DNA from: Piscicola geometra
Lineage: Eukaryota; Annelida; Clitellata; Hirudinida; Piscicolidae
NCBI GenBank assembly: GCA_943735955.1
Contig: OX030968.1
Coordinates: 2,479,343-2,543,342, forward strand
DNA length: 64,000 bases
Reading direction: 5' to 3'
Of this stretch, positions 1 through 12,700 are shown piece after piece. Under the pieces are notes generated by a model, which made no database searches, was not told where the DNA came from, and saw only the letters and a list, made by a program, of their open reading frames with translations. Made by a program: the position numbers and the translations under genes. The stretch's first letter is position 1. Each line of letters starts with the position of its first letter.

Positions 1-125
1 ATCCAAAAGACGACAAGTAAATTATTAATATTATTAAAGCTTCAAGCTGGGTATGGAATGTACGTATTGGTACATTTGAAGATTAAATATAGAAGCATCC
101 AATGAGCTATTAAGATTGAGTTTAA

Positions 126-3100
126 CTACATGTCCATCTCACACAACATGCACATCCTCACTCCACAGCCTTCATCGTCTTCCAGATTGCTAACCTGACC
201 CCTATCCACCGACCCACTCTTGAGGAATTTGTCTTTGGATTTGCTAGAGGAATCGTCATGCGAATGGCTTCCAGAGCTATCTCCAGATCTGGATTCAGAA
301 TCAGAACTGGAATCGCCATGTGGGCGTTTTAATGCTGCGCTCAAAAAGTCTTTCACCTTACGAGGTTTGCCTTCATTTTTATCTCTGGAATCTTTTTTAG
401 ATCCACCCCAACCCTTGTCCTTTGATTGGCTTTTTGAATCCTTTGACTTATCCATAGATTTCGTTTTTCCATCTTTGTCTCCCGATTTGCGCTCTGCCTT
501 CGGAGCTTCTGGACCCACATCTTTGGTTTCTTTTTTATTGTTTTCTAAATCTTTATCCTTAGATCCACCCCTTACCTTGTCCTTAGATCCACCCCTAATC
601 CTGTCTTTAGACCCACTTCTACTCTTCTTATCTTTAGACCCACTCCTTATTTTCACGTCCCCAGATCCACCCCTAACCTTGTCCTCAGATCCACCCCTAA
701 CCTTGTCCTTAGATCCACCCTTAATCTTGTCTTTAGATCCACCCTTAATCTTGTCTTTAGATCCACCCCTAACGCTGTCCCTAGAACTGCTTTTTGAATC
801 CTTTGACTTACCTTCATCTACCGACTTTGCCTTTGGAGCTTCTGGACCCACATCTTTGGTTTCTTTTTTATTGTTTTCTAAATTTTTATCCTTAGATCCA
901 CTCCTAACCTTGTCCTTAGATCCACCCCTAACCTTGTCTTTAGACCCACCCCTAACCTTATCTTTAGATCCATCCCTATCCTTGTCCTTTGATTTGCTCT
1001 TTGAATCCTTTGACTTATCCTTAGATTTCGTTTTTCCATCTTTGTCTCCCGATTTGCGCTCTGCCTTTGGAGCTTCTGGACCCACATCTTTGGTTTCTTT
1101 TTTATTGTTTTCTAAATCTTTATCCTTAGATCCACCCCTTACCTTGTCCTTAGATCCACCCCTAACCTTGTCCTTAGATCCACCCTTAATCTTGTCCTTA
1201 GATCCACCCCTAATCCTGTCCTTAGATCCACCCCTAACGCTGTCCCTAGAACTGCTTTTTGAATCCTTTGACTTACCTTCATCTACCGACTTTGCCTTTG
1301 GAGTTTCTGGTCCTACATCTTTGGATCCTTTTATATTTTTTATAGAATTTTTGTCCTTAGATCCATCCTTTATCTTCACGTCCCAAGATTCACTCCTAAC
1401 CTTGTCTTTAGACCCACCCCTAACCCTGTCCTTAGATCCACTCCTAATCTTATCTTTAGATCCACCCCTTACCTTGTCCTTAGATCCACCCCTAACCTTG
1501 TCCTTAGATCCACCCCTAACCTTGTCCTTAGATCCACCCCTAACCTTGTCCTTAGATCCACCCCTAACCTTGTCCTTAGATCCACCCTTAATCCTGTCCT
1601 TAGATCCACTTTTACTCTTCCTATCTTCAGACCCACTCCTTATTTTCACGTCCCAAGATCCACCCCTAACCTTGTCCTTAGATCCACCCCTAACCTTGTC
1701 CTTAGACCCACCCCTAACCTTGTCCTTAGATCCACTTTTACTCTTCCTATCTTCAGACCCACTCCTTATTTTCACGTCCCAAGATCCACCCCTAACCTTG
1801 TCCTTAGATCCACCCCTAACCTTGTCCTTAGATCCACCCCTAACCTTGTCCTTAGATCCACCCTTAATCTTGTCCTTAGATCCACCCCTAATCCTGTCCT
1901 TAGATCCACCCTTAATCCTGTCCTTAGATCCACCCTTAATCCTGTCCTTAGATCCACCCCTAACGCTGTCCCTAGAACTGCTTTTTGAATCCTTTGACTT
2001 ACCTTCATCTACCGACTTTGCCTTTGGAGTTTCTGGTCCTACATCTTTAGGTCCTTTTTTATTTTTTTCAGAATATTTATCCTTAGATCCACCCCTAACC
2101 CTGTCTTTAGATCCACTTTTAACCTTGTCTTTAGATCCACCCTTAATCTTGTCTTTAGATCCACCCCTAACCCTGTCCTTAGATCCACCCCTAACCTTAT
2201 CTTTAGATCCATCCCTATCCTTGTCCTTTGATTTGCTCTTTGAGTCCTTTGACTTATCCTTAGATTTCGTTTTTCCTTCTTTGTCTTCCGATTTGCGCTC
2301 TGCCTTCGGAGCTTCTGGACCCACATCTTTGGTTTCTTTTTTATTGTTTTCTAAATTTTTATCCTTAGATCCACTCCTAACCTTGTCCTTAGATCCACCC
2401 CTAACCTTGTCTTTAGACCCACCCCTAACCTTATCTTTAGATCCATCCCTATCCTTGTCCTTTGATTTGCTCTTTGAATCCTTTGACTTATCCTTAGATT
2501 TCGTTTTTCCATCTTTGTCTCCCGATTTGCGCTCTGCCTTTGGAGCTTCTGGACCCACATCTTTGGTTTCTTTTTTATTGTTTTCTAAATCTTTATCCTT
2601 AGATCCACCCCTTACCTTGTCCTTAGATCCACCCCTAACCTTGTCCTTAGATCCACCCTTAATCTTGTCCTTAGATCCACCCCTAATCCTGTCCTTAGAT
2701 CCACCCCTAACGCTGTCCCTAGAACTGCTTTTTGAATCCTTTGACTTACCTTCATCTACCGACTTTGCCTTTGGAGTTTCTGGTCCTACATCTTTAGGTT
2801 CTTTTTTATTTTTTTCAGAATCCTTATCCTTAGATCCACCCCTAACCCTGTCTTTAGATCCACTTTTAACCTTGTCTTTAGATCCACCCTTAATCTTGTC
2901 TTTAGATCCACCCCTAATCCTGTCCTTAGATCCACCCCTAACCTTATCTTTAGATCCATCCCTATCCTTGTCCTTTGATTTGCTCTTTGAATCCTTTGAC
3001 TTATCCTTAGATTTCGTTTTTCCATCTTTGTCTCTCGATTTGCGCTCTGCCTTCGGAGCTTCTGGACCCACATCTTTGGTTTCTTTTTTATTGTTTTCTA

Positions 3101-3901
3101 AATCTTTGTCATCAGATCCACTTCTACTTTTCTTGTCCTTAGATCCACTTCTACCCTTCTTGTCGTTAGATCCACTTCTACCCTTCCTGTCTTTAGATCG
3201 GCTTTTTGAACCTTTAGTTTCAATTAAATGATCTTTAGATTTCTTTTTTCTATCTCCATCTTTCGAGTCGCCATCTGTCCTTGGAGCTCTTGGACCGAAA
3301 TCTTTGTCCTTAGCTGATTTTTTTCTTTTACTAATTCTCTCAATTCCATCGCTACTGAAAATTCTGACTTTTCCATTACTGCAGCCTTTGCCAGTGTATA
3401 CAACTCTTCCTCTTTGTCCATCACCCGGTTTATTTCCATTGTTGCTTATTTCGTTTTTCAGCCTGCCGCCATTGTCGTTCTTTAAAGGGTTTTCTGTATC
3501 TTCGGGGTTTTCTCCAAACACAAAGATTCCTCCGCATTTTGACTTTTGCGATTTTTTCTGCTTTCTAGATCCTTTCACCCGCTTAGGCGCCCATGCAGCT
3601 AGATCTCTAGACTTCTCTTCAACCTTCCACACTTGCTGTTTTTTACTGCATTGTTTAACTTCTTTTTCAAATCCAGGACCCCATTTTTCATGAATTTGTC
3701 CAGAGGGTTTGTGCGCTAGAAAATCTACAATCTTTTCCATGGCTTCACCTAATGGACTCTTTCTTCTTCTTTGAAGATCTTCACCTCTACATTTAGTATT
3801 TTCCTTGCACACTCTTCTCCTCACCCAGCAGTCGTCTTTTTCATTGAACATCCACCTTGTCCAAGAATACCAATCTTCTTTGACCTCAGGCTCAATTCTG
3901 T
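126..3901 (-). CDS. Exon 47: last exon, TSP1-like module and SKDK-repeat region 2
   Basis: The acceptor is CATAG|ACAGAA. The exon opens with VKEDWYSWTRWMFNEKDDCWVRRRVC-KENTKCRG (one module), then a basic spacer with GGIFVFGENPED. Some 900 residues of SKDK-type units follow, grouped into longer recurring blocks (KETKDVGPEAPKAERKS and VGPETPKAKSVDEGKSKDS). The tail is Ser/Asp-rich (DSSSDSESRSGDSSGSHS) and ends CGVRMCMLCEMDM then TAG at 126-128. It has no retention or GPI signal. A splice donor shortly before the stop (TCAG|GTTAGC near 196) is possible, so a further exon outside the window cannot be excluded. Confidence 0.72.
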
Positions 3902-6740
3902 CTATGGGTAAGAAAAAAATGACTTTAATTTATTTATAAAATATTCTTTTTTTAAATAGTGATTAATTTCGAAAATTTAAGATCTCAATAGGGGATAATT
4001 AAAAAAATTAAAAATCTAAAAAATGTTAAATACATTTTAAGTTAGAAAAAACATTGTGTTTTGTTAATTTTACCTTTAATACTGTACTCCCAGATTCCTC
4101 TTCGGTGCCATCTTCTTCTTCTTCGTTTCTGTTCCCTCTTTCCTTTACAGTTTTGACTCGAGGGGTCTTTGCATGTTCTTTCTCTCTTCCACCAATCCTT
4201 TCCAATCTCTACCCAGTCTCCCCACAGATTCCAATCGGATAGATTTTCAGGTTCGTCTGAAATGTTAAAATCAAAAATAATAATTTTTTAAATAAATGAT
4301 ATATTATATATTATGATAACATTTTTACATCATTAGATTAAAATAGAAAATAAAACAGTTATCTGGAAATTTGAGAAAAAGCTTCAAATAACCACCTTCA
4401 TCTTCATCACAACTGAAATCTCCTTTCCTTTCTCTTCTATGCTTGTCTTTCGAATGAGATTTAGACGCGCCAGATCTATGCTTCTTTCCTCCATGGCTTT
4501 TTGCTTTTGACTTCGATTTGGATCGATCTTTATCTCTTGAATGAGATCCTGATTTGGACTTGTGTTGATGCTTATCTTTATTTTTGGATTTAGATTTGGA
4601 CCTATACTTAAATTTCGTTTTATCTACTAATCTGCTATCAGTTGGATTTTTTGGTCCAACATCCTTGGATCCTCTTTTTCCATTTCCAAAATCTTTATCC
4701 TTGGATCCACCCAAAATCTTGTCTTTAGATCCACTTCTATCTTTCTTGTCCTTTGATTTGCTCTTTGAATCCTTTGACTTATCCTTAGATTTCGTTTTTC
4801 CATCTTTGTCTTCCGATTTGCGCTCTGCCTTCGGAGCTTCTGGACCCACATCTTTGGTTTCTTTTTTATTGTTTTCTAAATCTTTATCTTTAGATCCAGC
4901 CCTTACCTTGTCCTTAGATCCACCCCTAACCTTGTCCTCAGATCCACCCCTAATCTTGTCCTCAGACCCACTTCTACTCTTCCTATCTTCAGACCCACTC
5001 CTTATTTTCACGTCCCAAGATCCACTCTTAACCTTGTCCTTAGATCCACCCCTAATCTTGTCTTTAGATCCACTCCTAATCTTGTCTTTAGATCCACCCC
5101 TTACCTTGTCCTTAGATCCACTTTTACTCTTCCTATCTTCAGACCCACTCCTTATTTTCACGTCATAAGATCCACTCCTAATCTTGTCTTTAGATCCACC
5201 CCTAACCTTGTCCTTAGATCCACTTTTACTCTTCCTATCTTCAGACCCACTCCTTATTTTCACGTCATAAGATCCACTCCTAATCTTGTCTTTAGATCCA
5301 CCCCTAACCTTGTCCTTAGACCCACCCCTAACCTTGTCCTTAGATCCACCCCTAACCTTGTCCTTAGACCCACCCCTAACCTTGTCCTTAGATCCACTTT
5401 TACTCTTCCTATCTTCAGACCCACTCCTTATTTTCACGTCATAAGATCCACTCCTAACCTTGTCTTTAGATCCACCCCTAATCTTGTCTTTAGATCCACT
5501 CCTAATCTTGTCCTTAGACCCACCCCTAACCTTGTCCTTAGATCCACTTTTACTCTTCCTATCTTCAGACCCACTCCTTATTTTCACGTCATAAGATCCA
5601 CTCCTAATCTTGTCTTTAGATCCACCCCTAACCCTGTCCTTAGATCCACTCCTAACCTTATCTTTAGATCCATCCCTATCCTTGTCCTTTGATTTGCTCT
5701 TTGAATCCTTTGACTTATCCCTAGATTTCGTTTTTCCATCTTTGTCTTCCGATTTGCGCTCTGCCTTCGGAGCTTCTGGACCCACATCTTTGGTTTCTTT
5801 TTTATTGTTTTCTAAATCTTTATCCTTAGATCCAGCCCTTACCTTGTCCTTAGATCCACCCTTAACCTTGTCCTTAGATCCACCCTTAACCTTGTCCTTA
5901 GATCCACCCCTAACCTTGTCCTTAGATCCACCCCTAACCTTGTCCTCAGATCCACCCCTAACCTTGTCCTTAGATCCACTTTTACTCTTTCTATCTTCAG
6001 ACCCACTCCTTATTTTCACGTCATAAGATCCACTCCTAATCTTGTCTTTAGATCCACCCCTAACCTTGTCCTTAGATCCACCCCTAACCTTGTCCTTAGA
6101 CCCACCCCTAACCTTGTCCTTAGATCCACTTTTACTCTTCCTATCTTCAGACCCACTCCTTATTTTCACGTCCCAAGATCCACCCCTAACCTTGTCCTTA
6201 GATCCACCCCTAACCTTGTCCTTAGATCCACCCCTAACCTTGTCCTTAGATCCACCCCTAACCTTGTCCTTAGATCCACCCCTTACCTTGTCCTTAGATC
6301 CACCCCTAATCCTGTCCTTAGATCCACCCTTAATCCTGTCCTTAGATCCACCCTTAATCCTGTCCTTAGATCCACCCCTAACGCTGTCCCTAGAACTGCT
6401 CTTTGAATCCTTTGACTTACCTTCATCTACCGACTTTGCTTTTGGAGTTTCTGGTCCTACATCTTTGGATCCTTTTTTATTTTTCTCTAAATCTTCGTTT
6501 TTTTCTTCAGGGTTTTTGTTTACGTGTTCACCGAATATTTTGGCGATAAATATATTTACAACGCTATCAACGGCTTCGCGTCTTTTCTCCTCATCTGATT
6601 CGAACTTGATTCGGTGATCAGTTCTTTTTTTCCTCTTTTGTACGTCTTTTCCCCTTTTAATAATTGAAAAAAGATTCAATTTAGATAATTTATATCGTAA
6701 AATGAATGTAATAACTTATAATAATAAAGACTTCATAAAT

Positions 6741-6784
<44 letters not shown>

Positions 6785-9700
6785 TTAGAACTAATCAATA
6801 GGATAATAAGTTTTAGCTCTATTCAAAGTTTCATGGCTAAATTAATGAGAAATTTTTTAAATACGAAAAACTAACTTGCAACGCGGTTTACTTTCGTCGT
6901 TGAGGCATTTTCGCTGTCTCACCTGCCACCCGTCTTCACCATCGCCCCAATCTGACCATGGACCCCAGCCTTCAGGCTCTTCATCCACTAAAGTTAAAGC
7001 GTTTATTTTTATCCTTTGATATTTTCAAGTTTTTTATCACAAAATTTTTTTTGGAATTTTTTTATGATGAATTAATCTACTAAAGTAAATAAATCGTATG
7101 ATCTAAGGAAACGAAATATATATTATATATAAATACTCAATAAATATTTCTAATTATGCAATTTTTTCAATAATTTTTCTACATTATCTTATTATTACAA
7201 ACCTGCGGGGCTGAAAGCGTAGACCCACTCTTCTTCCTCTTTAATCTCTTTCATTTCCAATGCCTCGGTCGATACTACTGGCAAGCCTGTTTGCTTGCTG
7301 CTGCCTCTACACGTAGTTCTAGTTTTATCCTTGCACTCTCTTTCTCTCTCCCAACAATAAACATTTTTCTTTTTCCATTCACCCCAATCTTTCCAATCTT
7401 CCGCTACTTCTATTTTTTTCAATTCTGAGTGGATTACATTTGTGAGGGTATAAATTGTTTTTTTAAGAAAGAGTGATTGTTGAAGAATTATTTAATTTAT
7501 AAAGGTCATAGTAGAATTTGAATTATACTTTAATATTATAGATTTTCTAAATACAATGTATTAAACTATTTAACAAAATAAAAAAGTTGTTTTTTAAATT
7601 TAGTTTTTTTTATTGGAAAAAAAATTTGAAGTGTCTGTGAAATATTAACAATCTGGTTTATCGAAACAAAAGAATAAATATCAACTTACCCAGGTCTTCA
7701 TCAACATTCCAGTCTCCATTCCTCATCCAGACACGTTTCCTCCTTGACTGCTCCAGCTTCCCCTTACATTTTCCGTTCTTCTTCAAGCATTTTCTAGATC
7801 TCTTCCATCTATCTTCTCCAACCTTCAACCACGAATTCCATCTTCCGAAAACGTCACTCTTATCTCTTGAGTCTGTCCAATGATTAAATATTCTTGAACG
7901 TTTTTGAATGGGAAAAACAGAGCGCTTTAAAAGTTTCGATAGTGGTCTAAAGAGGAGATTGTTATACTATAAACATTTTAACACATTGTTTAATTAATAA
8001 ATATAATATTTTTTATTTAACTTGATTAAAAATTCATTTGATTTTCAAATCAAGAAACCTTTATCAATTGAAAAGTCTTTCAAGTTTTCAACTTCATTTT
8101 CTGTAGCCATTTCAAAGCAGTGGTCCTTTATTTGTTTCTTTTCTTGTTTGCAGCCTCTGCACTTAGCCCCCTTACAGCTTCTTTTCCTTGCCCACCATCC
8201 TCCTTCCACCTCTTCCCAAACTCCCCATCTCTCCCAATCTTCTGGAACTTCTACGTCATCTGAAGTAAATATATTTAGGAAAATTAAAAATTGGAAAAAA
8301 ATAATACGTGTCAAAATAAAAACTTAAAATGCCTAAATGAATATGATAAGTTTTAATAATACAATTGTTTTTTAAAGCGACTAACCGCTTTCATCATTAT
8401 CGTGTGTCCAGCACTTTTCAGTCTCTTCGTCTGAAAGCAATCTTTTTATTTCAAAGGCACGTCCTCTACACTTTTCTGCTACTTTGGCTTTTCTGTCTCT
8501 TCTCCAAATCCCTCTCCAGTTTACCTTCCATTCTCCCCAGTGTTCCCAGTCGTCTTCAACTTCTGGAGCTGTATCAAGGGTGTTTGAATGAAATGATAAA
8601 ATAAAGATGAATTAATATTATTATATAAGTAAATGATGGTTGGAGATTAGAAGGAAAAATTCCCATTTCAAAAAAATATGTATACATTATATATACCCAC
8701 ACACACAAACACACACAAAAATATACCCAAGCTCACCTCCTTTGTAAGAGTCATCGAACATCCATTGACTTTTCAGCACCCACTTCCTTCCCACTCTTCT
8801 GTGCACCCTTTTACCCTTGCAGATTTTTCCTTTATTACATTCTCTTTCTCTCATCCATCCATCTCCCGTCTTTTTCCACTTCCCCCAAACATCCCAGTCT
8901 TTTTCCTCTTCGTCGTTTCTACACGTACCTACAAAAGAGATATTGGAAATCAAACAAGATTGAATTTGTAAAAAAATATTGCAATTAATTAAAATTCAAA
9001 ATAAAAATTTTCCCCATTTTAAACCATAAAATGTATTTATCGTCACTTACCTTCATCGTCATCACTCCAAAGATTATCATTTTCAACATCATCCTCTTCA
9101 TCTTTATCCTCTGAATCTTCAACTTCTTCAGGATCACACTCCAGGCGTCTTCTCTGGAAAGCTTTTCCCTTGCAACTTCCCCTCTCACAGCGCCTATGCC
9201 TTGACCACGTTCCATCCCTCGATTCCGTCCATTCACTCCAGCTCCCCCAAGTTCCAACTTCCTCCTCTTCTTCTTCATCATCCTCTTCTTCTTCTTCTTC
9301 TTCATCTTCACTGTTATGGTTAAAATGAAGATTTAAAAAGGGTATACTCTAAACTTAACACGAATTAGAATATTTATGTTTTAAAAAAGTTAAATTAAAT
9401 AGAAATGACTCTAAATACTTCAATTAAAACTAACGGTTCAGTGTCGTCATTGAGTTCTAGTTGGGGTACATCTAGATCTTCATCTTCCTTGTAACAGCCG
9501 CACCCACCACTCTTCCACTTGAAGGATGGTGGTTCCAGACTCATGCATTGGTCTTTACTCAGTTCCTCACCCGGCTCGCCCGCTGTAAAGTGTGGGGAAT
9601 GAGATTTTCTAATTTTATTTGTGTAAATAAAATGAGAACATTTATTAAATGATTAAAGCAATCTATTTTGGAATCACTATTTCATGGATTAATAAAATTG

Positions 9701-12700
9701 AAACAAAGAAAAAAAATTAATGAATCAATAAATTCCTTGAAAGAAATCTAAAACATTCAACTTTCCTCCTCTTCTCACCTTTCCAATTCTTGTAACACAT
9801 CTTTTTAGGTTCTTTATCGGAATTAGGAAGCCAAAAAAATTCGCTTTTTTCACGTCTTCCATGGCGTCCTTTACCTTTGCCGCCATGTACACAACCTCTC
9901 TGCTTGTTTCTTCTTCCTGCAGTCCACAGGTAAAGATTGGAAGTGTCCGCGCATTTTTCTTGAAGCGTTGCTAAGAAAGAAGTAGAAGAAATGGTTTTGG
10001 AATGCTTGATGATTGAGTTATTGATGAACTTATTGATTAATTAATATTAAAATAATTATAAACTTTGGAATACTTTTTATTTATTTTTCAACCTTTTTTT
10101 TCATCGGAACTTTTTTAACTAAATCTTTAAATCTCTTAATTTCTCCTAATTTCTTAAAATTTTCTCAAAATCAACCATCTCCTTCTCTATTTCCACCTTT
10201 CATTCCACTCACAACTTATGGCATTGAAGTACTTAACGAGAGTGCTTTGTTCTTGTTGGTTGTCAATGACAACGGGATGGAGGGCAGGGTTGAGTTTCTT
10301 GCATGCTCTTCTTCCTCCTTCCCAGCTCATTCGTGTCGTTATGAGTTTGTAACAGCTGTTCGACTCTGGTATGTACGCATAGTCAGCTGGGCAGACTGTG
10401 AAAGGATGGTGGTGTTGTGACGGGAGAGGGAGGGGAAGGGTAACACTACGAGTAACAAACAATAACCAAAATCACACGTGAAGAAATAAAAAAAAGAACA
10501 GAAAAAAACACTAACTTCGCAAGGACGAGTAAAAACTGCGCTATATGAATAAAAAAAAAAATATAATCAAATAACAAAATAAAATATAACTGGTTATAAT
10601 AGGCATAACGAACCTTTCTTGGACCTGCTTTCGGTGTTCGGACCAGGGCACTTTTGGCCTCCAAACTGAGGTCTGGGGGCAGTGCAGTGTCTTTTGCGTG
10701 TTTGTTCGGTTGGGCCATCCGCCCATTCACTCCACTCACACCAACCTCCGTCGATTGCTGTAGTTGTGTGAAAGGGTAAACAAATGTAACAATTAAAATA
10801 AAAACTTTTCCAGATTAACACTAATCACCAAAACATCTTTCATTTATCCCGTCGCATAATAATCAAATATGAATGCAACTATGTACGATGTAAATGAAGT
10901 AGATAAATACATTATCTAAACACTATCTTCAAACACATCCACTAACGCGTTTGTTCTCCTTCAGCCAACTCAAGCAACTCCTCGCTCTCTCCATCACACG
11001 GCTTTCCAAATGCCGACGGAACTGGACTGTCACACTTGCGATACCTCTTCCATATTTTCTTCAAGTCGACTTCGTCCTTCAATTTCCAGTCGTTCCATGC
11101 ACTCCAGCCTCCGTCTGTGGCTGTGGTTTGGTGGTGGGGGTTGTTAAGGCGTTAGTGACGGTAGTAGTGGTAGTGTTAACATGCTATTTCTCTTAACTTT
11201 CGAGGGCCCTTGCTCTCACCACAACCATCCACTCACGCAGTGAAAGTCCCAGAGTCTCGGTTGACTCTCCCTCACACTGCTTGCCACCGAACACCGGTGA
11301 CGGGTTGTCACAACTGCGCTGGCGGGTGTAGGTGGCTGTCGCTGCGTCAGAAAAGAGAAGCGTCCACTCGCTCCACTTGCCCCAGCCACCGTCGACCCCT
11401 GTGGTTGTGGTTGTCGAGGTGATTGTCTTGGTAGTTGTGGTCGTTTAAATTTTCAAACTGAGAATATTTATTTAAATTAAATATTTATTGACTTTTATTC
11501 CAATCTATAAAAACATCCGAAGCATTTAAATCTAAATAAATATCACCATAAAAAACAAAATTGAATATAATCTCATACCACCCACCTTGAGCCACTCCAA
11601 GCTCCAAAGATACAATCTCTATCTGCGCCCCTTCACACTCAACCCCTCCAAACGATGGATACGGCTCTGAACAGCTTCTGCTTCTTTGCATTGCAGGAAC
11701 GTCTGGTATTTTAGTCCAGGTGCTCCAGCCACTCCATCCTCCGTCGACCGCTGATGAGTGGGCGTTGGTTGGTTGGTTGGAAGTGGGTTTGTAGATGTTT
11801 TTAATTTTTTTTTAGCCGATTTATTTTGATTGTTTCACCGCAACAAAATTTTGTTTTGGACTGATTTAAAAAAAATCGAAATCCACAGCACACTTTAGCA
11901 AAATTTATACTCTAACATCTGATCACCAAGCCATCTTTTCACCACCAAACTACACTATCCTTCCACCAAATAAACCGCCACTCAACCACACACGATTGAT
12001 GACTTCCATCTTCTGAACATCGGGTCCATCACAACTTTTGCCACCAAAGTCCGGTGCTGGGGAGTCACATTTTCTTTCCCTCCTCAGAAGTTCAGGACTC
12101 GTAAGACCCGTCCTCAGCGACCACTCAGTCCATGGGCTCCACTGACCATCGATTGCTGCGTGGTTGGTGTGGTTGGAGTGGTTGGTGAGGTAGATCGATG
12201 AGTCAAAATAATGCAGATGATTCAATTGTTTGAATATTTAATAAAATAGTTTAAATTTATTTATAATCTAAAATTTTTAATAAAAAAAGTTAATTCTTTT
12301 TTAATAATTACAAGATTTAAAAATATTCATAATGCATTTTAATATTCAACAAATTCTTAAAAACCTCTTCAAAACCACTCATAAAATCACACTCACGAGT
12401 ATAGACATCTTGGAACTTTATATCGGATCCTTCACAAGCCTTTCCTTCAAATGAAGGCGAAGGATTTGTGCAGGTTCTAGTGCTGCTTACGGTTTCTGGG
12501 TTGCTGTCGCCCCGTGGTTTAGACCATTCTGACCATTCCGTCCACCCTCCGTGGATTGCTGGTTTGGTGGGTGTGCTTGGAGAGGAGAGGGGGTTTATTA
12601 AAATTATTTGATTGTTTTTTCCAGTATATTTAATTTTCACAGCTAAAGATAAAGAACCAAATAGCTTCTAGTGTTCATTCTTACATTTCCACTATCACCG

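Noticed and set aside
220..3231. A 1,003-codon open frame on the plus strand (Leu/Ser/Asp/Pro-rich repeats)
   Set aside because: It is the antisense of the SKDK coding minisatellite. A 24-bp repeat without stop triplets keeps several frames open. The minus frame alone has splice sites, a TSP1 module and continuity with upstream exons.
380..6400. TTAGGG-like hexamers in the minisatellite, suggesting interstitial telomere repeats
   Set aside because: GGTTAGGGG occurs once per 24-bp unit as codons of KVRG, not as tandem hexamers, and the unit is constrained by a reading frame.
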